The notes beneath the pieces were generated by a model. That model was not told where the DNA came from. It did no database searches and was given only the letters and a program-made list of their open reading frames with translations. The position numbers and the translations under genes are program-made. Source: CALSMU01 sp965230225 (GTDB lineage Bacteria; Bacteroidota; Bacteroidia; Flavobacteriales_D; Parvicellaceae). From it: a stretch of 64,000 nucleotides of DNA. Below, piece after piece: positions 35,562 to 43,680 of this stretch. Every line of letters starts with the position of its first letter. The first letter of the stretch is position 1. Where the stretch lies: NCBI GenBank assembly GCA_965230225.1, contig CBDDKM010000008.1:62001-126000 (forward strand), given 5' to 3'.

Positions 35562-36659
35562 CTATATAAATTTTTTATCAATAAACTTAGAGTTAAGCAA
35601 ACGTGCTACTGCCATATAGTTAGGCTTAAAGCGAATTTTATCACCTATCTTGTATTTTAGGTTGCCTCCTTTGGTTTTGTTGTTGCCAATATCTACCACC
35701 ATCATGTCGGAGGTTATGCCTACAAAAGTCAGGTTTTGATCTATGGTCTCAATGTCTTCTTTATCAACATCCAATAGCCCGAAATCAAGGATGGCCTTTA
35801 CAGAGGTTTCGCCCTTGTCTTCTTCGCTGTATTCGGCTGTATGCCCAACATTCGAATCACTAATAATCCCTTCGGGTACGATTTTTTTCTCTTCAATCTC
35901 AATAATATTGGCATGAAACTCAAACGTATCGGTAGAGAGATTCTTAAATTGTTTATTGTCGAATGGGCTAGCTCCAAAAAAGGCAGCCTCACCAATCCGG
36001 TAATGGTTAATCTCTTTAGGTACAACGCCTTGTTCTAAAAAGGGTAGCGTAATAGATGAACCTCCTGAAAGTAACTTCAGGTCTTTATTAAACTTCGCAG
36101 AAATAAGTTCTTTGTACAAGGTAAGCTGCAATAGTTTATCGTAGGTAGGTTCCACACCATACATACAACCCAAGTTAGAACCTAAACCAACTACCAATAT
36201 GTTAGAGAGTTTAAACACCTTCTCGTAAAATTCCATAATGTCGGCACGGTTTACGCCTTCGCGTAATTCGCCCAGCTCTATCATAATAATGATCATGTGA
36301 ATTTTATTGGCCTTTTTTGCTGCTTTGTTCAGTGCTTGTATTGTGCTAAAAGATGAGTTAAGAGAGATGTCTGCATACTCTACGATGTCTTCTGCATACA
36401 TTTTTGCGGGTGGCTTAATGTAAATCGTACGCATGTTGGGATTTACCTCTTTTAGATTCTTTAAGCTAGTTAATCGTGAATCGCCAATAGAGTATATTCG
36501 ATCGACAACATCATCGGTTAGTATGTTTCGAAGAAATTCTTTATCGCCAGAGAATACTTTGGTAATTAAGCTCCAATGAATGTCATGTTGCTCAAAGTAA
36601 TCGCTCAACGTTTTAATGTTGTGCTTGATCTTTTGGGTCTGTATAATGAGTTCTGCCAT
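35562..36659 (-). CDS. Alanine/ornithine-racemase-like PLP enzyme
   Basis: 365 residues, fold-type III PLP racemase of the alanine/ornithine racemase family. IHWSLITKVFSGDKEFL carries the PLP-binding Lys (about residue 34). Further family segments are IEIGE-like IMIELGELREG, the substrate-barrel GLGSNLGCMYG, the phosphate-binding LLSGGSSITLP and HYRIGEAAFFG. The active-site region is complete. The specific amino acid is unknown. A 3' fragment of a second, alanine-racemase-like gene lies 2 bp upstream, so this was once a two-racemase operon. An attC-like palindrome follows its stop codon. Confidence 0.8.
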   Translation of the reverse strand: MAELIIQTQKIKHNIKTLSDYFEQHDIHWSLITKVFSGDKEFLRNILTDDVVDRIYSIGDSRLTSLKNLKEVNPNMRTIYIKPPAKMYAEDIVEYADISLNSSFSTIQALNKAAKKANKIHMIIIMIELGELREGVNRADIMEFYEKVFKLSNILVVGLGSNLGCMYGVEPTYDKLLQLTLYKELISAKFNKDLKLLSGGSSITLPFLEQGVVPKEINHYRIGEAAFFGASPFDNKQFKNLSTDTFEFHANIIEIEEKKIVPEGIISDSNVGHTAEYSEEDKGETSVKAILDFGLLDVDKEDIETIDQNLTFVGITSDMMVVDIGNNKTKGGNLKYKIGDKIRFKPNYMAVARLLNSKFIDKKFI

Positions 36660-36661
36660 AG

Positions 36662-36829
36662 TTACGGAATGGTAATTCTTGGTATATCGTGAGGTAATTG
36701 GGTGAGAAGTTCGTAGTTGATCACTTGGCTAAAGTCACTAAAAGATGAAACTGTAATTTCTTGTTCATCTTGGTTGCCGGGCAGGAGTGAAGCACCTTTC
36801 GCGTTTTCTCTAGTAGTGGTATGTGTTTT
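36662..36829 (-). pseudogene. 3' fragment of an alanine-racemase-like gene
   Basis: A 55-codon frame opens after an in-frame TGA and stops 2 bp before the racemase gene. It reads ENAKGASLLPGNQDEQEITV and later VINYELLTQLPHDIPRITIP, resembling the C-terminal domain of alanine racemases (G.Q...EITv, inYEiLt.l...vpRi). No start codon or PLP-binding region remains. Confidence 0.5.
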
Positions 36830-36870
36830 TCATTTATTTTCAAAACGCAGTGTCTGTAATAGCCCGAGGC

Positions 36871-37311
36871 TTACTTCTTTAACCTCATTTCTAAGTAAGG
36901 GTTTGTGAAACCAACTTTTTCGTAGAGGTGCTTTGCGGGATTGTCTGCTTCAACATGCAGGGCAATATCGCCTTTGGTTAGTTTAATGGTTTCTTCCATT
37001 AATCTTTTGCCTAAGCCTTCTCCGCGATGATCTTTGTGTGTTGCGATGTAAACCAAAATGTTCTCTGGGATATATCCACCCATTCCTGTTTCATTTACGA
37101 CAACGACTCCCTTGAGTTTTCCATCGTCTGATAGCAAAATGGTAAAACCACCAAAAGAGCTAAATTCCTTTATAGAATAATCTATTGCTTTTTTTATATC
37201 AGGTTTGGGATCGCCATATTCTTGTAGGTTTTCGTGCAAGAAATTAATGATCTCTTTCTTTTCAATTTCTGTTGGTTTGTTTACTGCGTCAATTTTTTTT
37301 ATTTCAATCAT
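36871..37311 (-). CDS. GNAT family N-acetyltransferase
   Basis: About 146 residues from the ATG at 37311 (a longer frame begins at 37362 but adds a non-family extension). The acetyl-CoA-binding core is clear: ILVYIATHKDHRGEGLGKRL (motif A, with the RGxGxG loop) and DIALHVEADNPAKHLYEKVG (motif B), ending in a short GFTNPYLEMRLKK strand. The substrate is unknown. It lies in the same orientation as the racemase, between palindromes E2 and E3, like a gene cassette. Confidence 0.88.
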   Translation of the reverse strand: MIEIKKIDAVNKPTEIEKKEIINFLHENLQEYGDPKPDIKKAIDYSIKEFSSFGGFTILLSDDGKLKGVVVVNETGMGGYIPENILVYIATHKDHRGEGLGKRLMEETIKLTKGDIALHVEADNPAKHLYEKVGFTNPYLEMRLKK

Positions 37312-37380
37312 AAATTCCTTGTTTGATCTAATGATATAAGAATAGTTGAGGCAGCCAAACATTTTAGTATTTTTTAATGA

Positions 37381-37465
37381 CAGCCAACGTTTTGGCTATA
37401 AATAGTGCGTGGATGAAAAGCCCTGTTTTCAGCCGAGCACGTAGCAAAGCCTTTGCGTTTTGTTT
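37381..37465. repeat. Palindromic element E3
   Basis: GCCAACGTTTTGGC (37383-37396) followed by GCTATAAATAGTGCG and further small hairpins (AAAA-GCCCTG-TTTT, GTGCGT/GAGCAC). Its left part resembles E1 and E2; the right part does not. It lies just upstream of the GNAT gene. Confidence 0.35.
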
Positions 37466-37494
37466 TTAATAACCAATCCAAAGGATGGTTCTGT

Positions 37495-37605
37495 CGCACC
37501 AACAAATTAATTGATGCTGGTAAGCTACTTGATATTAATGTTTTAGATCTTCTGATTGTTACTAATAATAACTACTATTCTTTTGCTGATAGTGGGTTGA
37601 TGTAA
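37495..37605 (+). pseudogene. C-terminal fragment of a RadC (JAB-domain) gene
   Basis: A 36-codon frame ending in TAA at 37603-37605 reads RTNKLIDAGKLLDINVLDLL, then NYYSFADSGLM, the characteristic end of RadC/DUF2466 proteins. The rest of the gene is gone. RadC-like genes are frequent passengers of integrative elements in this phylum. Confidence 0.7.
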
Positions 37606-37651
37606 CTCCTTGAAAACAAGACTTGTCCTTATAAGGAACACTTATCTCCAG
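37606..37651 (+). repeat. 46-bp direct repeat, copy 1
   Basis: It directly follows the RadC stop codon and contains the perfect 12-bp palindrome TCCTTATAAGGA. Copy 2 is at 45387-45432 (39 of 46 positions identical). The pair brackets the copper cluster, the RHS remnant and the transposase. Confidence 0.6.
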
Positions 37652-37839
37652 GGCTAATGGAACCTTCTAAAATTAGAATGATACTCTATTTAACATAATA
37701 TTTAAGCCAATCATCTCCCATACAATCACTTACCATGACTTTTAAACCTAAGTAAATCAACTTATTATAATTGTAGCATTCCAATATTAATTATTTATGT
37801 GATTGGAATCATACATCAAAATGTTTTATTTTACGTTGC

Positions 37840-38292
37840 GTGAAAAAGGCTTTGGCATATCTAATGGTTCTAATCATCATGGTTTCAACCATAGGAGTTA
37901 AGGTCAATATTCACGTTTGTAAAAAAGAAGGAAAGCTTGTCTCCTATTATCTGGACAACAACCAATGCAAATGCCATTTAAAAGATAAAGCAAAAGAAGA
38001 TAATTGTAAGAAAGAATCTAAAAGTTGCTGTCATTCTGCTAAAACAGTAAAACCCAAACAACAAAAAGGTTGTTGTGGTGATAAAACAGAATTTCATCAA
38101 CTAACCTACTCTGCTCCTGTACAATTCGAAAACATCTCTCTGACACCATTCTTAATTCATCATCCTTACCTACTACAAGAAATCAACATTGATGAAGAGG
38201 AATCTAATACGAGAGATTTTAAAATAATTTCGGATAAACCTCCTTTGCCAGGCAGATCTATCCTGGTGAAAAAACAATCCTTTTTAATTTGA
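37840..38292 (+). CDS. HYC_CC_PP family protein
   Basis: 150 residues from a GTG at 37840. A membrane or signal segment (about 1-25) is followed by VNIHVCKKEG (the H-x-C part), paired cysteines SKSCCHS and KGCCGDK, and the late DKPPLPGRS (the PP part). These define the Bacteroidota HYC_CC_PP family, usually found next to copper or heavy-metal genes. The Cys/His/Lys-rich middle is suited to metal binding. It is the first gene of the copper cluster. The biochemical role of the family is not established. Confidence 0.75.
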   Translation: MKKALAYLMVLIIMVSTIGVKVNIHVCKKEGKLVSYYLDNNQCKCHLKDKAKEDNCKKESKSCCHSAKTVKPKQQKGCCGDKTEFHQLTYSAPVQFENISLTPFLIHHPYLLQEINIDEEESNTRDFKIISDKPPLPGRSILVKKQSFLI

Positions 38293-38352
38293 TTTAATTG
38301 AATGACCACGTGTAACCGTGAATACAACTCATTATAATTAAATTAAATTTTC

Positions 38353-39045
38353 ATGAAAAATATATTTTTAGCGATAATCGCTACGCTATTGGTAATTTCT
38401 ATCAATGCACAAACATTTACCTGGACACCAAACGACTCTATTGTTCAGGATATAGACGCTAATGGAACTGCTGTTCTAAAAATGGAGCAAGAAGTAATTG
38501 GTAACGATGATACTCTACTTCTTAAAGTAAAAACCATCTATAATGACATACCAGCCTCCTGGGACGGTATGCTTTGTATTGAAGGACTTTGTACAGGGAT
38601 GATTGCTCCAGTTGGCACCGAAAACTTTATGTCTTTAATAGACACCAGTAAAAATGGCTATGTTCGTTTAACCATTAATCCAATGGGTAATACAGGCACT
38701 GTTAAATATCAGGTGTATGTTTTTGATGTCGATCATCCAAACGACGGAGATACAGCTACTTGGATATTGAACTCGGTAAATTATGCTGCTATTGAGGAAT
38801 CTAACCTTAATAACACTTCTTTTTACCCAATTCCGGGGAAGGATGAGCTAAACATCTCCTCTACTCAGAACATTGAATCCTACCAATTGTTCGACCTTAA
38901 CGGACGATTGATGATTACTGATAGAGAATTATTTTCAAACACGTTTAGTATTGATATTTCTTCACTATTGAATGGAGTTTACTTTATTCGGTTAAAGTAT
39001 ACTGACGGGACTTTTGCCACTAAAAAAATTACCAAACATGAGTAA
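38353..39045 (+). CDS. T9SS-exported protein of the copper cluster
   Basis: 230 residues: signal peptide (about 1-19), a beta-sandwich-like domain (about 20-150) with GNDDTLLLKVKTIYNDIPAS and two cysteines in LCIEGLCTG, and a Por-type tail over the last 75 residues (FYPIPGKDELNIS, YQLFDLNGRLMI, LLNGVYFIRL). Its stop codon overlaps the start of the next gene. It is probably a surface partner of the oxidases downstream. Copper binding is not shown by any motif. Confidence 0.7.
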   Translation: MKNIFLAIIATLLVISINAQTFTWTPNDSIVQDIDANGTAVLKMEQEVIGNDDTLLLKVKTIYNDIPASWDGMLCIEGLCTGMIAPVGTENFMSLIDTSKNGYVRLTINPMGNTGTVKYQVYVFDVDHPNDGDTATWILNSVNYAAIEESNLNNTSFYPIPGKDELNISSTQNIESYQLFDLNGRLMITDRELFSNTFSIDISSLLNGVYFIRLKYTDGTFATKKITKHE

Positions 39046-39895
39046 GTATTCCAATTGGGTATTGGGACTTCTTACTTGCTTATTTTGTGTTAATGTATTC
39101 TCTGCTACGATTCATCAATCGCTGTACATTAAGGGAGATTCATTAACGCTGGTAACGGGAAATAAAATTCCATACCTAACCTTCAATAATTCTGGCACAT
39201 ACGATCAGAAAAATGCCAGAATAGAACTGGATATTCAGGACAGCTTAAGCATGTGGGTGTATAATAACGATACTATTGCTCATGAATTTGAGATCAAAAA
39301 TGTGGTATTCGGGCTCTCTCCGATTCCTTCTGGAGATTCGCTATTTATTGGCTATAAATTCAATAACGCTGGGTGCTACATTTTTTACGATCCTCAGTTT
39401 TATACAACTGGTCTTGGGGGCATGATAGTGGTAAAAAATCATGCTTACTCCTCTTTTTACTGGAATATGAAAACTCATCAATCCAACTGGAACGAAGTTA
39501 TGCTTAACAATGGTACGGTAGACTGGACCACATATCACCCCGATTATTACACCATAAACGGAAGTAGTTTTCCTGATCTCATGTCGGATACAGACTCAAG
39601 AATTACCGGACAATTGGGAGATACACTAATGGTGTATATGGCAAATACCGGAAAAAGCATTCATTCTGTTCATTTACACGGATACCATGCTTCTATTGTG
39701 TTCTCTAGCAAAGATGCAAATCATGTAGGAAGAGAAAAGGATACTTTCCCGATTTATCCTCTGGAAACTCTGGTATTAAAACTGGTACCTGATAAAAGTG
39801 GAGAATATCCGATACACGACCATAATTTAGTAGCTGTTTCGGGCAATGGATTGTACCCAAACGGGATGTTATCAACCATATTAATTGTACCGTGA
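39038..39895 (+). CDS. Multicopper-oxidase-like protein lacking the type 1 cysteine
   Basis: 285 residues from the ATG at 39038, which overlaps the preceding stop; a TTG 24 bases upstream is weaker. A signal peptide (about 4-23) is followed by two cupredoxin domains. The first has lost its copper ligands. The second keeps HSVHLHGYH (about 212-220) and a late IHDHN where a normal terminal domain would have HCH, so trinuclear-type histidines remain but the T1 Cys does not. It overlaps the next gene by one base, and that protein has the complementary motifs. Confidence 0.75.
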   Translation: MSKYSNWVLGLLTCLFCVNVFSATIHQSLYIKGDSLTLVTGNKIPYLTFNNSGTYDQKNARIELDIQDSLSMWVYNNDTIAHEFEIKNVVFGLSPIPSGDSLFIGYKFNNAGCYIFYDPQFYTTGLGGMIVVKNHAYSSFYWNMKTHQSNWNEVMLNNGTVDWTTYHPDYYTINGSSFPDLMSDTDSRITGQLGDTLMVYMANTGKSIHSVHLHGYHASIVFSSKDANHVGREKDTFPIYPLETLVLKLVPDKSGEYPIHDHNLVAVSGNGLYPNGMLSTILIVP

Positions 39896-41121
39896 TGAAA
39901 AGATTATTGATATTATTCTTTGTGCTTGCGACTACGATTAGTCAGGCTCAAATAGACCAGACAGAACTGGTGATTTCAAAAATTGATGCTTTTGATCAAT
40001 TCACCCTTTGGGATAATAGTCAGATTAGAATGATGGGATACACTCAAACACTAAGTGCTCCAATAGATATCCCCTCTCCTACACTAACCTTTAACTCTGG
40101 AGATTCTGTTCGTTTGGACATGTGGAACCTGTCGCAAGGTCCTCCACATACAATACACTTACATGGTTTGGATGTGGATCAGGCAAACGATGGTGTTCCA
40201 GCTTTTTCTCAGAGCATTCATCACGACGATACTGGGAGCTATTACTTTAAAGCTCCTCATCCAGGAACTTATATTTACCATTGTCATGTAATGTCGCCTA
40301 TACACGTACAGGCAGGAATGTACGGAATGGTGATTGTAAAACCGGCAGATGGTAGTAACAATACCTGGGATGGCGGATTCGCTTATGATAGTGAGTATTC
40401 TATAATGACTTCAGAGATTGACACCAATTGGCATGTTGATTCAATTATTATGCATGATTATATGAATAATGCCAGTACCACTGCTTTTCCAGATTATCAT
40501 CCTCAATACTTTATGATAAACGGAAGGTCAGACACCCAATTATATAGTCATTCCATAGATAAAACAGTAAACGAAACTGTCTTTCTAAGAACTGCCAACA
40601 TTGGGAATTTGGGCAATCGATTCATATTACCGGCTGCATTGAACCCTCAAACTATTTCTTCAGATGGAAGGCCGCTTCCTTCTTTCCTTTCGAGCGATAC
40701 CATTGAGGTGTTACCTGGAGAAAGGTATGGCACTATATTCGAAGCTAATAGTGAGTTTACAGACTCCATAGTAATTGAATACTTTGATCTGAATACTGGT
40801 TTGGTAGAAAACACTCAATATTTAAAAGTAACTATTGAAGGTACATTTGGTTTGGGTGAACTAGATCATAACACCATAATGGTATACCCTAACCCTGCTT
40901 CCGATCTTATTACAGTCGAATTACCATTTAACTCCAGTCAGTTAAAAGAAGTTTACCTGATAGATGCTTTTGGAAAGAGAACCCACATTGATTGGCAGAA
41001 CAACGCAAATCAAATCAACATGGATATATCCAATATTTCGGGCGGGATCTATCTACTCACGGTAATTGATCATCAAAAATCATATACGCAAAAATTAATT
41101 TTAACCCACAACTCTAAATAA
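39895..41121 (+). CDS. Multicopper oxidase with T9SS type A sorting domain
   Basis: 408 residues from the ATG at 39895; a GTG one codon earlier is possible. Signal peptide, then an N-terminal cupredoxin domain with HTIHLHGLDV (HxxHxHG) and YHCHVMSPIHVQAGM, giving trinuclear histidines plus a complete type 1 site (His, Cys, His, Met). The second cupredoxin domain has no copper ligands. The last 80 residues are a Por-type tail (VYPNPASDLITV, DAFGKRTHI, SGGIYLLTV), so it is displayed outside the cell. One domain alone cannot form a trinuclear site; the preceding gene may supply the other half. Confidence 0.8.
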   Translation: MKRLLILFFVLATTISQAQIDQTELVISKIDAFDQFTLWDNSQIRMMGYTQTLSAPIDIPSPTLTFNSGDSVRLDMWNLSQGPPHTIHLHGLDVDQANDGVPAFSQSIHHDDTGSYYFKAPHPGTYIYHCHVMSPIHVQAGMYGMVIVKPADGSNNTWDGGFAYDSEYSIMTSEIDTNWHVDSIIMHDYMNNASTTAFPDYHPQYFMINGRSDTQLYSHSIDKTVNETVFLRTANIGNLGNRFILPAALNPQTISSDGRPLPSFLSSDTIEVLPGERYGTIFEANSEFTDSIVIEYFDLNTGLVENTQYLKVTIEGTFGLGELDHNTIMVYPNPASDLITVELPFNSSQLKEVYLIDAFGKRTHIDWQNNANQINMDISNISGGIYLLTVIDHQKSYTQKLILTHNSK

Positions 41122-41147
41122 AACATAACAAGTAAATCCAATCAAAA

Positions 41148-42125
41148 ATGAAAAAAACAAGTTTACTATTAACAGCCACAGTCGTTAGTGCAATGGCTAT
41201 GGCACAAAACAATGTTACTCTAAACATTGAACATGAATTTAACGGATCATCTTTTGCTTACGGTCAAACATATACCGATGCGAGTGGTGCAGTAGTTTCT
41301 TTCGATCGAGTACAATACTACCTATCTGGAATTAATGTAACTCACGATGGTGGTCAAAATACTCCTCTAACAGATGTTTACGTATTGGCCAGTGGAAACA
41401 TTTCCAATTACTCATTAGGAACTTTTAACATAGACAATGTAGAGAGTTTTAACTTTGATTTGGGAGTGGATGCCGTGGTAAATGCAGGGAACACATCTAA
41501 TTACTCTGCTCCACATCCATTGGCTTTACAGTCTCCATCTATGGATTGGGGGTGGCCATCAGGTTATTTTTTCATCGTGGTAGATGGAATGGTAGATTCT
41601 AATGGAGATGGGACACCAAATGCTCCGTTTCAATTTCACGGTTTAGGGGATCACCTACTGAGAAATGTAACTGTTAACTGCCAGGATGCAGCTTCTGGTG
41701 GTAACTTAACTATTAACCTTTTTGCCAATGTGGCCGACTGGGTACAAACCATGGATCTTACTACGGTTGGCGTACAACACAATGGAGGTGCCGAAGTGGT
41801 AGAGTTATGCGACAACACTAACGATTATACGGTGTTTACACCAGATACTCAAATGAGTGATAATGACATAGCAAAACCTGCTTATTCTTTACATGTGGAT
41901 TGTACCATTGCATATGCACCTACCATTTATTACACTTTCGAAAACAAAGAAGCTTTAGATTTAGTAATTACAGACATTAATGGAAAAGTTGTTTTGAGAG
42001 AAACCGCTCTTCCAAATGAAGGAAACTACTTTATTAAAAAGGAATTCCCAACAGGAATTTATATAGCAACTTTTTCTAACGGAAACTCAGTAAAGGAATC
42101 TATCAAATTTACTGTTACCAGATAA
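41148..42125 (+). CDS. MbnP family copper-binding protein with T9SS tail
   Basis: 325 residues. The signal peptide ends near AMAQ. The mature N-terminal domain matches MbnP-like proteins: LNIEHEFNG, VVSFDRVQYYLSGINV, HPLALQSPSMDWGWPSGYFF and FQFHGLGDH. In studied MbnP, a Trp is converted to kynurenine by its partner MbnH and helps bind copper; Trp residues are present in the corresponding MDWGW segment. The last 70 residues resemble a Por-type tail (ALDLVITDINGKVVL, PTGIYIATF), indicating surface export. The next gene is the expected MbnH partner. Confidence 0.8.
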   Translation: MKKTSLLLTATVVSAMAMAQNNVTLNIEHEFNGSSFAYGQTYTDASGAVVSFDRVQYYLSGINVTHDGGQNTPLTDVYVLASGNISNYSLGTFNIDNVESFNFDLGVDAVVNAGNTSNYSAPHPLALQSPSMDWGWPSGYFFIVVDGMVDSNGDGTPNAPFQFHGLGDHLLRNVTVNCQDAASGGNLTINLFANVADWVQTMDLTTVGVQHNGGAEVVELCDNTNDYTVFTPDTQMSDNDIAKPAYSLHVDCTIAYAPTIYYTFENKEALDLVITDINGKVVLRETALPNEGNYFIKKEFPTGIYIATFSNGNSVKESIKFTVTR

Positions 42126-42132
42126 TTAATAA

Positions 42133-42167
42133 TATCCCCTGAAGCTATTTCAGGGGATAATTTTTTA
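42133..42167 (+). terminator. Terminator-like hairpin between the MbnP and MbnH genes
   Basis: An 11-bp stem (TATCCCCTGAA / TTCAGGGGATA), a 5-base loop and a T6 tract ending 6 bases before the next ATG. It would reduce read-through into the peroxidase gene or stabilise the upstream mRNA. Confidence 0.75.
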
Positions 42168-42172
42168 CCATT

Positions 42173-43159
42173 ATGAAATTCGTAATCATCTCTTCTCTAA
42201 TTTCTATTGCAAGCAGCTTAACCTATTTGGAGTATTCGGACTCTAAAGGCAATATAGAACAGCTTAAAAATGAATTAACCTATACGGATAGTACCAAAGC
42301 TGTGGAATTGGGGAAGCTATTGTTTTACGAAAAAATCTTGTCCAGAGACTCTTCTACTTCCTGCTCATCATGTCACCAACCTCAATTAGCATTTACCGAT
42401 GGGCTTTCTACCAGTATTGGATTTAGGAATCAAAGAGGTGCAAGAAATGCCCCAACTTTAACCAATGTTAAGGACCATCCTATACTCTTGTTGGATGGTG
42501 TAAATCCAACTTTAGAATCTCAGGTTTTAGTTCCTTTTCAGGAGCATAAAGAATTCGATCTTCATATTTTACTTGGCGTTGAAAGGATTAAACAAATTGA
42601 AAAATACGTTAGGCTGAGTAAAGAAGCGTATAATCGAGAGCCAGATGCTTTTGTATTAACCCATTCTATAGCCACATTTGAAAGAACATTAGTAGGATAT
42701 GACTCCCCCTATGATCAGTTTTTAGCTGGAAACAAAGAAGCACTTAGTCCTTCTCAAATTAGAGGAAAACGACTCTTTTTTGAAACATTATATTGTGGCG
42801 AATGTCATACTGGTAAAAACCTCACTAACTACTCTTTAACCAACAATGGATTGTACGAAGTTTATGCAGATTCTGGAAGAATGCGATTAACAGAAATAGA
42901 AGAAGATCGTGCAGTTTTTAAGGTTCCTACCTTAAGAAATGTGGCAATTACAGCACCTTATATGCACAATGGAAGCGTACCTACCCTTTATGAAGTTATT
43001 GAGCACTATTCTACCGGGGGTAAAAACCACAAAAACAAAAGCCCAATTATTAAACCATTTACCCTCACTCAGGAAGAAAAACACGATTTGGTTAATTTCC
43101 TAAATGCGTTTACGGATACTTCGTTCATCAATCATCCGAACTATTACTTAAGTTTTTAA
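42173..43159 (+). CDS. Di-heme cytochrome c peroxidase family protein (MbnH/MauG-like)
   Basis: 328 residues: an N-terminal signal segment and two heme c motifs, CSSCH (about residue 66) and CGECH (about 212). It also has family segments RGARNAPTLTNV, FKVPTLRNVAITAPYMHNGS and LYEVIEHYSTGG. MbnH and MauG enzymes use high-valent di-heme iron to oxidise residues in a partner protein. Here the partner is the MbnP-type protein encoded just upstream, where a Trp-to-kynurenine reaction is expected. It is periplasmic. A terminator-like hairpin precedes the start codon. Confidence 0.85.
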   Translation: MKFVIISSLISIASSLTYLEYSDSKGNIEQLKNELTYTDSTKAVELGKLLFYEKILSRDSSTSCSSCHQPQLAFTDGLSTSIGFRNQRGARNAPTLTNVKDHPILLLDGVNPTLESQVLVPFQEHKEFDLHILLGVERIKQIEKYVRLSKEAYNREPDAFVLTHSIATFERTLVGYDSPYDQFLAGNKEALSPSQIRGKRLFFETLYCGECHTGKNLTNYSLTNNGLYEVYADSGRMRLTEIEEDRAVFKVPTLRNVAITAPYMHNGSVPTLYEVIEHYSTGGKNHKNKSPIIKPFTLTQEEKHDLVNFLNAFTDTSFINHPNYYLSF

Positions 43160-43472
43160 TGGTTAATTAGAGTTGCAAATATGCAGCGATGTACAGCTAA
43201 AAGACATATAACTATTGCAATTCATATTTTATACTAAAAGAACCTTGTTGATAAATATGTGATGATGGAAAAATTATTGACCAGATACACAAGAGAATAT
43301 CATTGTTTTTTATGCATTAAATTCTCATTTGAGAAGATAAAATACTGTCAAAAATTCATTGCTAGAATGTCAAATTTGCAGATTTTCGAAATGGCATTTA
43401 TTTTGTCTATGTGACCTCAGGTTTGAACCAAGTTGGTTCAGCTGAAATATTTTTCACTTAAATCAAACCATT
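43160..43472. other. AT-rich non-coding stretch
   Basis: No gene, RNA or clear repeat was recognised. It probably contains the promoter of the truncated gene that starts at 43473. Confidence 0.4.
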
Positions 43473-43680
43473 ATGAAAACAAAACATGCTATGGAGATTT
43501 TTAGTGACTCCATACCTTCATTAGGATTAGCTGAATGTAAAGAGTTAAGTAGTCATCTTAACTGGTTAAAAGAAGTCAACATTCAATATTACCCAGATGT
43601 GGTAAAAGCTGAGATTTACATCCCCAGCTTAATGAATAACTGTTATCAGCTTGTAGTTGATAAGAGTAATTTACAACGCT
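43473..43680 (+). pseudogene. 5' fragment of an unknown gene cut by an RHS remnant
   Basis: About 69 codons starting MKTKHAMEIFSDSIPSLGLA, a plausible globular N-terminus without signal peptide. After about 43680 the frame runs antisense through RHS sequence, so its continuation to 43826 is artificial. The family is not recognised. Confidence 0.35.

Noticed and set aside
35469..35660. 63-codon plus-strand frame over palindrome E2
   Set aside because: It spans a repeat end, a palindrome and the antisense 3' end of the racemase; there is no evidence of a protein.
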